The notes under the pieces: generated by a model
What the model was told of the DNA's origin: nothing
Database searches by the model: none
The model's input: the letters and a program-made list of their open reading frames with translations, nothing else
Shown here: piece by piece, positions 45,206-57,112 of the stretch
How positions within the stretch are numbered: the stretch's first letter is position 1
How the letters are laid out: every line of letters begins with the position of its first letter
Assembly (NCBI GenBank): GCA_947568835.1
Contig: OX387610.1
Span: 10,955,001-11,019,000 of the forward strand
DNA: 64,000 bases
Direction: 5' to 3'
DNA from: Protonemura montana
Taxonomy: Eukaryota > Arthropoda > Insecta > Plecoptera > Nemouridae
Position numbers and translations under genes: made by a program

Positions 45206-46315
45206 ATTTGTCGGTAGTTCCCTTTGAAGATGCCAACCTACATATACACATCTGTGCTTGCACCATGCCCTATACCTTGGCACACATGTTCCTGGCTTCC
45301 ATTGAAGATGCCAACCCAGCTGTACACATCCACGCTTGCACCGTGCCCTATACCTTGACAGTTGACACACATGTCCCTGGCTCCCATTGAAGATGCCAAC
45401 CTAGCTGTACACATCCATGCTTGCACCATGCCCTATACCTTGGCACACATGTTCCTGGCTTCCATTGAAGATGCCAACCCAGCTGTACACATCCATGCTT
45501 GCACCATGCCCTATACCTGGTCACATATTTTCCTGGCTTCCATTGAAGATGCCAACCCAGCTGTACACATCCACGCTTGCACCGTGCCCTATACCTTGAC
45601 AGTTGACACACATGTCCCTGGCTCCCATTGAAGATGCCAACCTAGCTGTACACATCCATGCTTGCACCATGCCCTATACCTTGGCACACATGTTCCTGGC
45701 TTCCATTGAAGATGCCAACCCAGCTGTACACATCCATGCTTGCACCATGCCCTATACCTGGTCACATATTTTCCTGGCTTCCATTGAAGATGCCAACCCA
45801 GCTGTATACATCCATGGTTGCACCATGCCCTATACCTGGTCACATATTTTCCTGGCTTCCATTGAAGATGCCAACCCAGCTGTATACATCCATGCTTGCT
45901 CCATGCCCTATATCTTAGCACACATGTCCCTGGCTCCCATTGAAGATGCCAACCCAGCTGTACACATCCATGCTTGCACCATGCCCTATACCTTGGCACA
46001 CATGTCCCTGGCTCCCATTGAAGATGCCAACCCAGCTGTACACATCCATGCTTGCACCATGCCCTATACCTTGGCACACATGTCCCTGGCTCCCATTGAA
46101 GATGCCAACCCAGCTGTACACATCCATGCTTGCACCATGCCCTATACCTTGACACACATGTCCCTGGCTCCCATTGAAGATGCCAACCCAGCTGTACACA
46201 TCCATGCTTGCACCATGCCCTATACCTTGGCACACATGTCCCTGGCTCCCATTGAAGATGCCAACCCAGCTGTACACATCCATGCTTGCAACGTGCCCTA
46301 TAACTTGGCGTACTT
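45206..46315 (-). repeat. 78-bp minisatellite, inverted second locus (about 14 units)
   Basis: Same unit as 11412-12262 in opposite orientation (CCCATTGAAGATGCCAACCC, AGCTGTACACATCCATGCTT). The left two-thirds is more varied, with CCTGGTCACATATTTTCCTG and TTGACAGTTGACACACATG variants. A block of about 241 bp (three units plus the insertion) is duplicated at 45355-45595 and 45596-45836. The right third is homogeneous. Open frames on both strands (up to 261 codons) follow from the 26-codon unit. Confidence 0.95.
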
Positions 46316-46756
46316 TCAAAGATACCGATCTATCTGTTTAATATCTACGTTATGGTCACAACGTACAATACATGCATTATACATTTAAATGAGCCAATCT
46401 ATGATCACATCGATGCGTACCTTCGGGGCATGACTTGTTATTTATGCATTTGTAATTAGCGCTCTGGTGGATGGTAGGTAATTCCGGTGACGCCCGAAGT
46501 AGAACGAACATAGCCGATTCGGCTGGTCCACTGCAATAGAGTTTGTGACGTTTTTAGCTTTTACGATTTTGAGAAATTTCGTTTTAAATATCCGATATCC
46601 CCACAGCGATTTTGAGGTTTTTATAAATATCGACAACTAATTCTCGATACGTGCTATTGTTGCCAATGTAAAAATGAACAATGCAAGTGTATCGAACGAC
46701 ATTGATCAATCAAAGTCCCAGAATCACCTCGTAGGTGTTTCACGACGCACTTTTTG
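46316..46756. other. non-coding stretch with a repeat fragment
   Basis: 46640-46735 (CTATTGTTGCCAATGT, then GTGTATCGAACGACATTGAT) matches 8230-8330. Nothing else recognised. Confidence 0.45.
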
Positions 46757-46993
46757 ACTGTGTGGCAGTGGTCTAATGGCGTCGGTGCATGAGTGAATGA
46801 TGATGAGAATAATGGTAAAACTCTCCTTGGAAATGGGGTACCTGGTGACCGCATGTAGCCTTCTCTGCAGAAGAGCTTTTAGGGAGACCACCAGATTAAT
46901 GTCCCTTCCGAAGGACGGTACAACGTGAACAACAGGATTCCTCCACAAATCCATGCTGTCGAGAGGTTGATAAGCAAGGCGAGTGAAGTTGTA
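46757..46993 (-). mobile_element. 5S-SINE body without 5S head
   Basis: On the - strand it carries GGATTTGTGGAGGAATCCTG, CCGTCCTTCGGAAGGGACAT and the tail word CATTAGACCACTGCCACAC. It stops before the 5S head. Confidence 0.8.
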
Positions 46994-48151
46994 GTCACTT
47001 TAAAACATTAAAAGTAGGCACTTGACTGCCGCCGTAACTTTTGATAATCTTCTAAATCTTATCAAATCGTCTTCTGTTATCTTAAACGATCATTTTGCTT
47101 CGCTTGTTTCTTGGTGGTTAGAACAAACTTAAAACTTGTTAACGAGCAGTCAGATCTCTGTTTTACGTTGAGTAAACTATCCTTCGAGCCACATTCATCA
47201 TTGCAGCTTATTTTACACGTTCTAAAATCAAAGAAAATCTGTCTCAAAATGTTCATCTCTTATTTTAAAGATTGTTGATAGTTTTCGATTTACCCTTTTG
47301 TTATGTGAATGTTTATTTACAAATTTAGTGTCAGAGTTATGTCTCAAATATTTCTAGTTTGAATGATTCATCTCAAGAAAAAGATCAATCACAATTACGT
47401 CAGTCTGTAATTGATTGAGTCTTGGACTTGATCTTGTTTGTTTGATGTCTGGTAGTCAATTGTGTTCAGATTTCGAATAAATTGTCACTAGGCTTAATTG
47501 AAACCCGACTTACATAGGAAGTGACAGGTTATTATGGACAATGCTTCCGACAATTTCGCAAGCAGGTCGACTTTCAAATTTAAAATTGAGAAGGTTCTAC
47601 ATTGAAAAACATAAATTGATTCTCAGTTATAGTAGATCTAGAAGAAGTATATATAGAAGTAGTAGATAGTAGATCTAGGTGCAAAGGAATCCAAGGGGAT
47701 CTCGGTGTTTTTTCTTTTCATAGGAAACCTCACAAATATGCTTCAAATTTTGTTAAGAAACGTAACTTACATTCCTAATACCTACTTAACACTATTTTAT
47801 CTCATTTTATTTGCTAAATAAACTACGAACTTGCTCAGATGTAACTTCAAAAAAAAAGGCTAAGCTTTTCAATAGAACACGAAGCAGGTCCAACCCCCGC
47901 TCGCCTCTCCACCATTGCCCATCCCCTTCCATAAAACCCACAAGACCACACAATTATCTCAAAAATGCGTTCGGTGAGGCAAAAAAAAAAACTTGGCGTG
48001 GGACGGAATTCCCGCACGAACGTCTTAAGGGCTCAAGGCGGTCGTGGGCGTCGAGACGCACGGAATATTTTCATTCCTCTTTAATTCCGTTCTTGCCGGG
48101 CGGCTAGGGTACCTAAACTGTCGCAGTTTTCGCACCTTGGTAGGAAGGGAG
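46994..48151. other. stretch left of the telomere-like block
   Basis: AT-rich until about 47870, with a GATCTAG-rich inverted patch at 47631-47682. Then it is GC- and CpG-rich (47870-48140: GGCGGTCGTGGGCGTCGAGA). No gene recognised; an A-run of 11 lies at 47982. Confidence 0.4.
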
Positions 48152-48437
48152 CCTAACCTAACCTAACCTAACCTAACCTAACCTAGCCTAACCTAGCCTA
48201 ACCTAGCCTAACCTAACCTAACCTAACCTAACCTAACCTAGCCTAGCCTAGCCTAGCCTAACCTAACCTAACCTAACCTAACCTAACCGAACCTTACCTA
48301 ACCGAACCTTACCTAACCGAACCGAACCTAACCTAACCTAACCTAACCTAACCTAACCTAACCTAACCTAACCTAACCTAACGTAACCTAACCTTACCTT
48401 ACCTAATCTAGCCTAACCTAATCTAATCTAACCTAAC
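48152..48437 (+). repeat. interstitial telomere-type repeat (CCTAA)n
   Basis: About 57 units of CCTAA, the C-rich strand of the arthropod TTAGG telomere repeat, with CCTAG, CCGAA and CCTTA variants. A short second tract is at 48587-48607. As the C-rich strand is on +, a true end of this polarity would face left, yet 48 kb of ordinary sequence precedes it, so it is interstitial here. Confidence 0.95.
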
Positions 48438-49997
48438 AGAATTTTTTTTAATAGTGAAGATTATTTTTAATGTTAAACATTTTTTTTTTTTACTTTCTAT
48501 CCAAAATTTTTAAGTAGCTATGAAAAAATAGCCGACGTTTACAAATTTTCTTTAGAAATATACTTTTAACTTAACCTTTTATAAAGCTAACCTTACCTAA
48601 CCTAACCAGGCCCCAAGCGGGGGCGAGCGTTTGTTTCTTTGCAGGATTTGAAAGCTGGTCTAGGCTTGAACAAATATTTAGGTAGAAAAAGCTGGAAACT
48701 TGCCGACTCGGTGAAAGTTTGTCTATAGATAGCAAAGTTTCCGTTGTAATTTGCCCGAAGTAGCGTGGAAAGTTGGACGCAGTTTTGTATATGATTTCAT
48801 TCATCGCCCCACGAATGATGCTTCGACGAGAAACTGCGCAAGTTTCTTGTATGTTCAGAAAGTTTAGTTTATATTGTTTGTGGAACGTAGATATGTAAGA
48901 TTTGCTCGCAAAACTATTTCAAGTTATTTCATTTTTGATCGTTTCCCCACATAATTGCTTGGTAAACCAGCAACTGCACATTCCTATGCTCACTCGTAAG
49001 TTCCCTGTTTACTTTTAGAAAACAATGGGTGGCTTAATTTTCAAAGTATAGTTCTTAAAGTAGATTTGTTGTTTACTTCTTATTTTTCTCAGAAATAATT
49101 ATTACTTCTGAGAAATTTTCGTTAACAAAAAACACTGTAAGCATTCTAACAAATCACTTTATTAAGTTAGGCTAAAAAAATATACAAATAGAATTTCGGT
49201 AGACCTGGGTTCATTCCCTATCAATTTTGAAGCAGTTAAATATTGAGTTGTATAATTTGACTGACACAGCTGTTTACTAACAAAACAATTTTGTTAAGCT
49301 GAGGACACAAGCAAGCTGAGGAACACACAAGCATTGTTGAAAAGTTCCGCTCTGGGTTGGAGTTATATAAGACCACCGGTCGTATTAATTAGCACCATGG
49401 TGGAAATTCCAAATGGCAAAAAAACACGTAAAAAATGCGTTTATCACTGAGTTTATAGGTCAACTTAAAGTCCCAATGCTGATTTCAAATTTTTAAAACC
49501 CTATTTTGTTTTTAAAAATTCAAATAGAGTCAACTCTTCGTTCGCTACGCTCGCCCCGTAAGTTCGCGCTTGCACGCATTTGCGTGAGCTCACGACCCAT
49601 GGTTTTAGGCATGCGTGTCAGAACGCGTGACGTCACTAGGTCGACCTGAGTGCATCGTTGCACTTTGCCTTGATGCACCACAGTGCAGTCGATAACGCAG
49701 CGATCGAAACTGCTACAAAAAGTGCAGTCTTGGCTTCGTAGAACGCCATAATGTCTAGACATAGAAACACAATAGACTCTTAATTATCAATAACTAGAGT
49801 CTTAAAATGTTAAATCTTAAAATGTTATTAAACTTCTTATTCATCCCCCATGGCCATCAATTTAAAGGCAACTTAAAATATATGTCCCAACAAAGTCGAG
49901 CACAAATTATCAACATTATCATTGAAAAAATGCGATCCATAAAAGCACAAAGAAAATTTTGGTAAATAGGGCCTAGTACGTTAGACTAATTTAAAAA
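48438..49997. other. stretch right of the telomere-like block
   Basis: No supported gene. A CpG-richer patch at 49540-49700 contains the palindrome GTGACGTCAC (49627-49636). Confidence 0.4.
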
Positions 49998-50550
49998 ATT
50001 GGCCCATAAGAATAACACAGAGACGTTTTCCGACACCTAGCACCTAGTACATGGAAATACAAGGCTCATAAGAATGACACAGAGACATTTTTCAACCCCT
50101 AGCACCTAGTTTATTGGACTGCTTGGAAAAACATGGCCCATAAGAATAACACAGAGACATTTTCCAACCCCTAGCACCTAGTACTTGGAAATACAAGACT
50201 CATAAGAATGACACAGAGACATTTTTCAACCCCTAGCACCTAGTACATTGGACTGCTTGGAACAACATGGCCCATAAGAATAACACAGAGACATTTTTCA
50301 ACCCCTAGCACCTAGTACATTGGACTGCTTGGTAAAACATGGCCCATAAGAATAACACAGAGACATTTTCCAACCCCTAGCACCTAGTACATTGGACTGC
50401 TTGGAACAACATGGCCCATAAGAATAACACAGAGACATTTTTCAACCACTAGCACCTAGTACATTGGACTGCTTGGTAAAACATGGCCCATAAGAATAAC
50501 ACAGAGACATTTTCCAACCCCTAGCACCTAGTACATTGGACTGCTTGGAA
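49998..50550 (+). repeat. tandem repeat of about 71 bp (8 units, two length classes)
   Basis: Units carry CATAAGAATAACACAGAGAC and CAACCCCTAGCACCTAGTAC. Most are 71-72 bp and include CATTGGACTGCTTGGAA; two are about 62 bp with ATGGAAATACAAG or TTGGAAATACAAG instead. The alternation long/short changes to long only on the right. Confidence 0.92.
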
Positions 50551-50611
50551 AGAAAACTCCGTAAAACATTCGTTGATTATCCAAGGGATCAACAAAAAAA
50601 GTGTGTTTCAA

Positions 50612-50748
50612 TCTTAGTGCCCACTGTTAACTGACTAACAGACCGTTAACAAACAAATTACATCTTTTGGTTGGCTGTAGTCAAGCAAATAACAAATTAA
50701 CAGACAGTTAAGTTCTTAACGAACCACTGAAAAACCGGCACTAAGATA
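50612..50748. mobile_element. fold-back element with CACTGAAAAACC-type ends
   Basis: Ends CTTAGTGCC and GGCACTAAG are inverted repeats. Inside are ACTGTTAACTGACTAACAG and GAACCACTGAAAAACC. Related to 19795-19925 and 55496-55637. Confidence 0.65.
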
Positions 50749-52712
50749 GATTAAAAACCCGGAGCACGTCAGGTATTAAGCAAATTGCTATACGTCAATG
50801 GAGGTACTATGCACTCCGGCTTACCATTATGCAGTAGCGTTTGTTTGAAGTTACCCCATTGCTTGGAGATGTACACAAAATGTCTAGTGTTTTTGCGGCC
50901 CCACCACTAAAACAAGATCACCGGAAGCTTAAACCCCCGGAAAGTCGACTTAGCTTCCCTAAAAACTATTTTTCCCTCGGGAACCAGCCACCGCCTTGCT
51001 TCTTGGGCCAATGGTCGACAAGAATTTCTCTTCAGATTATCTAACAACTTGACCATGCGATTCCTGTCAAATCGTGTTCAGGTTTAGCTTGTCAAAATGG
51101 CGCAACTCTTGAAACTAGATAATGCATTTTTAATATGTAGGTCATGCAGTGCCGAAGGTTGGAAGCTTAGAGAAGTGGACTGCGTCATGTAATGCAGTAG
51201 ATTGTTTAAGTGTTATCCTTCATTCTTCCGACGGGATTGCTTACTAACCTTGCTATTTGCTTTCAAAGTCATTTAAAGATCGTCAGGTTTCACCAAAATC
51301 TCGCCTCCTAGTTGAAGAGTTAGTTGAAACTATTGCCATGACGACTTCCAATCACATGCAGTGAAATTCAGATGTTTCTGTGAGCTAGAGGTCCAACTTA
51401 TAGTTGAATATTTTGGTAAAACTAGACCTTTTTTTCCTATTTTTGAAGGTTTTTTATATACTAGGTGTTGAGATTTTGGTAAAAGCCAGCCTCAAATTTC
51501 AGCCTGAGTGCAGGGCACCTCCACCAACGCGAAAATAACTTGGGAATTAACGCAAAACCTGACACATTGCTTTGGTTAAAGTATTTCTAAACGAATTTTC
51601 TAATTCAAAGGTATTTTCCATTGTTGGTATTTGAATTACTTTTGCCAGCCCAACTAAGATGCCTGCACCAACAATCATTCTACAAATGTTTTTTTTCAAG
51701 CAGTCCAAAGAATTAGGTCCAAGGAGGACAAAAAAATCCGGTGTTTTTCTTACAAACTGCCACTAACTTCAACTGCTGCTTATTACGAACAGGAAATTTT
51801 TGTTCAGGGCTAGAATGTCCTGAAAACTTCTTGAGAATCTATATTGAAATTATTAGAGGTTTTTTTCAACTATAAGAAGCGAATGCGTTCAAGATTTGTA
51901 GAAGCAGCTGTGACCAATAAACGCTGTTTGCCTCGGTTTCACTTTTCATCTTCCAGACACGCTCAACTGGAATCGCGTTCGCCAAGTAGCTGCAAGTTTA
52001 TTGTATTTTCCCGTTCCCTTCTATTCCCGTACGAATTGTTTACACCAGAGCTATTTCCAACCTCAAATGTCAGACCCACGGTAACCCGATATCAACCCCC
52101 GTCTAGATCGGCACAAATCCAACTTTAGATCAACTTGACTCTCTCATCTTATCGTAAAACAATTTTACAAAGCTAAAAAAAGAATTTTCCACCAATTTTC
52201 ACCACGATTTCCCCACCTGTGAGTGATTCGTCGGAAAAACAGGACGATTTCCCGGTGATTTACCGACGCTATCATCGCCGCGTGTTTTCCCGGAGAAAAC
52301 TCGGTCATCAGGCAATCGGAAAACTGCGTGACTGGCGATCACCGAAAGGTTCGAGAAGGCGGTGGTGGAAAACACAAGAATATATTTTCTCTTGGAATGG
52401 GTTTATTCAAATTTACTATATCCTTGTTTATCTTCATTTTCAGCAGAGCTGCTGGAAGGGCTAAGCGATCCGTTCGAATTGAACTCGTTCCACTTTCCTA
52501 GAAATTGTTATTTCTATCAATTTCAGTGGTAGAAAATTGTTGAATTTTTCAGTCATACTACTTTATCTAGCTTTTGCACTTTTATAGAAAAATACCACTT
52601 TGAAATTGGGTTATGAATGCAATGAAAAATATTTCTTTTTATTTTTACGTACTGCTTAAGTGACAGAAAATTGTTACATTCCCTAAGCAATTATGAATAA
52701 CAATAAAGAGGA

Positions 52713-52794
52713 GGGGAGCTTGACTGGGAAAATGTGCAACTGCGTCGGGTTCGTATCCCGGTTTAGTCGCATAATTCTCCAGTCTAGCTCCCCT
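52713..52794. repeat. hairpin element with tRNA B-box in the loop
   Basis: GGGGAGCTTGACTGGGAAAA pairs with ATTCTCCAGTCTAGCTCCCC, with a loop that contains GGGTTCGTATCCCGG, a tRNA T-arm-like sequence. Possibly a miniature SINE or a tRNA-like fold-back. Confidence 0.6.
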
Positions 52795-53491
52795 ACCATC
52801 CATGGCTTGCTGGTTTCAGCTACCTTACTGGAAACACCAGAAAAACCAAAAACCCTGAAATAATAAATAAATAAACCAAATTTTAAATTTATTATTTGCA
52901 TACTTTCATGATTTTATCTTGATTATGAGAAAAATTCTTGATTATGATCAAAAATTTAGATACCCAATTTTGAAAACGTGTTATCAGTTGCGTTCAAGTT
53001 GGTTCTACCATTTTTACAAAACAAAACAAAATAATTTGTTAAAAAAGACAAATTACAAAAATGTCCGAACACATTTTCTAAATAGTTTAACCAACATACT
53101 AAATGTTAGTTAGCTCTAGATAACGGCAAAGGTAATTGAGAAACAAAATAAATAACCTCTGCAAATTTCCTCTCCAGAACAGAATTCACTGCAAACCCTT
53201 TAGTCCCCCAAACAACCACCAAGTGCGCTGGTGCAGGCCTTGCATGCCACCGGGCCCCGATCGCGTGCTGTTGGCACCAGTCGCCAGGGTGCAGCACCCC
53301 TTTATGATGGCCAGGAGGGGGAATTTAATCAGTCGCCTCGTAATAGACCTTTGTGAGTTCGCGTGGACAACTGACTTCAGTAGCAATGAGCGGCCATCTT
53401 GGAGTAACCAAAGACAACATAGTTCAAAGACTAACATATCTGTATTGACTTGGAACTAGAATAGGTGACACTTCTGATTTACATCCACGCA

Positions 53492-53877
53492 AAAGTGTAC
53501 AGACCAGTGGGTTACACAAGTAGAATAGGGGAGATCGAAGACCCCACTGGCTTGAAAACCAGTCCACGGGATGCGCTATCCATACAAGTATGTACAGACC
53601 AGTGGGTTACACAGGTAGAATAGGGAAGATTGAAGACTCCACTGGCTTGGAAACCAGTCCAAGGGATGCGCTATCCATACAAGTATGTACAGACCAGTGG
53701 GTTACACAGGTAGAATAGGGAAGATTGAAGACTCCACTGGCTTGGAAACCAGTCCACGGGATGTGCTATCCATGCAAGTGTGTACAGACCAGTGGGTTAC
53801 CCAGGTAGAATAGGGGAGATCGAAGACCCCACTAGCTTGGAAACCAGTCCACGGGATGCGCTATCCACGCAAGTATC
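53492..53877 (-). repeat. 96-bp tandem repeat with tRNA-like core (4 units)
   Basis: On the - strand each unit has GGATAGCGCATCCCGTGG (D-arm-like), an anticodon-like hairpin ACTGGTTTTCAAGCCAGT and GGGGTCTTCGATCTCCCC (T-arm-like). The 5' acceptor half is not recognisable. Spacing between units is 95-96 bp. Confidence 0.8.
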
Positions 53878-54467
53878 TACCTTTCGGTTTACATGCTCCA
53901 ATGGCTTTACATGGGCTTTAACAAGATAAGATCCATCAACGATAGCAGGTGAAATTACATTTATTTTTAAGGTCCAAGATACTGCTGTTGTTAAGGTGCT
54001 CAGCACTTGGCTCTTTGAACTTTGAAGTAGAAAACGCAAAGCGATGTGGTCGAACTTTTAACAATTTTGAAATGTCAAGTGGTTTCGAAACTTTCCGATC
54101 GCTTATCGGTCTTCCTCTGGTGAGCTATGGATCGAAAGCATGCGGTTCTTTTCTAAAAGCAGTCGACGCCGGGGAACAATATTTCAAGCGTAGTTATGAA
54201 TACTAAAAAGATCTCAGAACTCTTTGCTCGATAGACTAATGCCTATTTTATCTTGAGAAGATGGTGTGTTGAGCACGATATAAAATAGTTATTAAGCAAG
54301 TCATGATTTCGCTGATGTACTATTTAAATGAAAAATGTATTTTTTCGCTGAGGTCCAGTCCCAAATAAAACTATTCATAAGAAGTATAAGAACTTTGTCT
54401 GTCACTTTTGAAACTAAGGTCAAGCCCAGATAAGAAATATGTAAATACAATTAACCAAATTTTGTGA
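53878..54467. other. non-coding stretch
   Basis: Nothing recognised; an 85-codon frame at 53949-54206 has no family features. Confidence 0.35.
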
Positions 54468-54705
54468 AACTTTTGGCAAGCCATGCCTTGAGCTGGACAA
54501 CAGTATGGGCTTTGGAACGTTTGGTAAGCCATTTTTTGAGCTGGACAACAGCATGGGCTGCAAGCTTTGAAACGTTTGGCAAGCCATATCTTGAGCTGGA
54601 CAACAGCATGGGCTGCAAGCTTTGAAACGTTTGGCAAGCCATGTCTTGAGCTGGATAACAGCATAGGCTGCAAGCTTTGAAACAAGCTTGGCAAGTCATG
54701 TCATA
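54468..54705 (+). repeat. tandem repeat of about 55 bp (4 units)
   Basis: Units share TTTGGCAAGCCATGTCTTGA, GCTGGACAACAGCATGGGCT and GCAAGCTTTGAAACG. The first unit lacks the GCAAGC part. Confidence 0.88.
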
Positions 54706-55495
54706 AGCTAGACTTTATTTAAACTTTGATATGTTTGGCATTATTTTACAGTACGATTGGTAGTGCATGCATGCAACAGAACTTTGGTAAAGGTGAAGTT
54801 ATGTCAAGTCTACTTGGAAACTGACACCGTCATACTTATTTCCACTAATGAGGAAGGTTTAATTGCGAAAATCTATGCAATATATTCACAAATTATGCAC
54901 CTAGAATTTCAACGCTTTCTGAGGCATGAATAAGTTTGGCAAGGAAACGCCTTCATTCCTCAGGAAACATTTTCAGGGAAACCACTGCGAGGAAGGCAAT
55001 TTCTGTTAAGGAAAATCAATTATCGTTCAACAAAAAAAGAGCCTGGATCATTCACATTTCTAGGCAAATCTTCGAGCTGATCGATTTGACAGCCGAGAAT
55101 TGGTTCTTGCCGCGAACTAAACGAACCGTTAGGAGCGAGCGCCCGCTAACAGACTCTCAAAGAGATGTGAATTCCGTCAATAAACGCTGGTGCGATTCAC
55201 GAACTGCTCGGGGATCGAGTTAGTCTAGGTATGAACGTGGAAAGTACCGTAATGCTGGAAACAAACCATACTATAAAATATCCAATCAATTTTAATTTTT
55301 CATTGTAATCCGTAGGATAAGCTTAGTGTTAGTTTACAAATTCTTTGGCATTAATACCCTTGTTTGTGACGCTATTAACAGCCTACGTAATACCTATGTT
55401 TAAGCCCCAGTGAATTAAAGCTAATCTCAGTTTCGTTAACATATTTAACCGAAGTTATTCAGTTTTAAGTCAAGTTAAGTCCAGTTTAGTTGACT

Positions 55496-55637
55496 TATGA
55501 CCGGTTTTTCATAGGTTCGTTAAAAACCTAACAGTCCTTTAATTTTTTATTTGCTTAGCTACAGCCAATCAGAATGCATTTTCTGTTTTTTAACGGTCTG
55601 TTCAATTGTTAACGTGCCACTGAAAAACCTAAGTGAA
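55496..55637. mobile_element. fold-back element with CACTGAAAAACC-type ends
   Basis: Ends GACCGGTTTTTCATAGGTTC and CACTGAAAAACCTAAG are inverted, and the centre has AGCCAATCAG. Third copy of the family. Confidence 0.55.
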
Positions 55638-56495
55638 CTTTCCTTGTGAAATGATAAATTTAAGGTTAACAAATGAAAAAAAGGGATAAAGGTTTTGAAT
55701 TTGAATTTTTCTGCGATTCTCATTATAATTGTAACGTACATATATAATTTTTCATATCGATTGAAAACATCTCTCTTCTGCAGTCAAAAAAAAAGCGCAC
55801 GAGATAATAAATCATTGAATTTCTTGGAATTACATAAGTTACAGGTTATGTCGGGTCCACTAAGAGCAACAAGTACTACCGAACAAAACAACAGATTTGA
55901 TCACAAAATAGTAGTACTTCTGCGTTTTATCCAGACGTCATTGGTCTCCTTGCCAACTATAGACCCGGTCCACTTGATCCGCAGCTCGCATTCCCCGACG
56001 CCCTCAACGCTCGTTCCAGGTGTCGCCGAGTGACATGTCAATTAGCGTCGATCACGTGCCGGTGGCGTCGGTTTGCCGTCAAGGTCACGCAACGTGGCCT
56101 CGTTCGGCCAATGAGATGCACAAGTGGTTCGGTATTTTTCTTTGATCTGAGTCAAACTTTGTTGAAAATCAATCCGGGTATTTGGACGACGCAATTGGTT
56201 TTGTGAATTCATGCTATAGGTCTGCATAGCAACTATTTACGTATATAAAAACTATTTTTTTAATTAGTTTGAATTTTTTTAAGCCACCGGCCATGAGTTG
56301 GCATAACTTTTACAATACTCAATAGGGAAATATCCTTAAGATTATTATTTAACTATTATCATTGTGTTCAAATACGCATTTAAAATAAAATCTGACGGAT
56401 TTTTTCTTTTTATAATCCGATCATAACTGTTCTATTTATCTTTGCTCTAAGAATGGCTAAAATATAAATTCTCGTGGCGGGATGAAATCGGGCTG

Positions 56496-56592
56496 CGACG
56501 TCAGAACTACTCTTCTGACGTCATTTTGTGGTATCCTTTGCGTTCGCTACTGTTTTTTGACGTCATACTGACGTCAGATTTCACTATACGTC
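56496..56592. promoter_or_regulatory. cluster of CRE/ATF sites
   Basis: Perfect TGACGTCA at 56516-56523, 56558-56565 and 56569-56576, plus CGACGTCA at 56496 and TACGTCA at 56587, all within 100 bp. This is the palindromic CREB/ATF site. No gene start could be tied to it. Confidence 0.5.
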
Positions 56593-56809
56593 ATAAAAAA
56601 TGGCGACCCTCGTTTTCGTACGAGATTCAAACGCAAACATTTTAAACAAGTAAATTTTATTCAAAATTGGATTTAGAAGAAAAGAAAAAAATATGTATTC
56701 ATTATTTTCTAAAAAAAAAATACAAAAAAATAGTTTCAAATTTAAAGAGATTTCCCTATTAGGTACGTTAAGGATTTAATTTAAAACTAGATTAATTTAG
56801 GAAACTTAG

Positions 56810-56945
56810 ACAAGGTGATTGTTGGTTCTTTTGTTAGAATTATATCAAGTCAGTCGAGCTTTCACCCTTGATAAAGTAACTGGTAAATGTTACGAAATGT
56901 TGGGAACACAGTTTGACTTCACTAACCAGAACAGAAATATATATT
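56810..56945 (+). mobile_element. second copy of the hammerhead-like retroelement fragment
   Basis: ATTGTTGGTTCTTTTGTTAG, CACCCTTGATAAAGTAACTG, GTTACGAAATGTTGGGAACA and AGTTTGACTTCACT match 4430-4615 in order. Confidence 0.4.
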
Positions 56946-57002
56946 TTTATTTATATAGCCATTTTCTAACTGTTGTGTGATTAAAAAGTGATCTACTCCA
57001 AC

Positions 57003-57112
57003 CCGAACTCAACGGACCGTGTTGTATTTAGGTCACCCATCCAACGCCTGACGCGACCTAGTGTTGCTCAACTTCAATCCTTCCAACTTCTCTCCCGAAC
57101 AGAACTGACCAT
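57003..57112 (-). mobile_element. 5S-SINE fragment, rearranged
   Basis: GGTCACCCATCCAACGCCTG then GTGTTGCTCAACTTC is the antisense 5S head. It is followed directly by CTCTCCCGAACAGAACTGAC from the body, out of usual order. Confidence 0.7.

Larger units (their letters stand above)
50551..53491. other. stretch without supported genes
   Basis: Contains the fold-back copy at 50612-50748, a single word of the 45-bp repeat (CATTGCTTGGAGATG, 50858-50872), a CpG-rich patch at 52200-52380, the hairpin at 52713-52794 and a GC-rich patch at 53200-53410 of unknown origin. Confidence 0.45.
54706..56809. other. stretch without supported genes
   Basis: Contains the fold-back copy at 55496-55637 and the CRE cluster at 56496-56592. 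A GC-richer patch at 55075-55230 has no recognisable coding. Confidence 0.45.
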
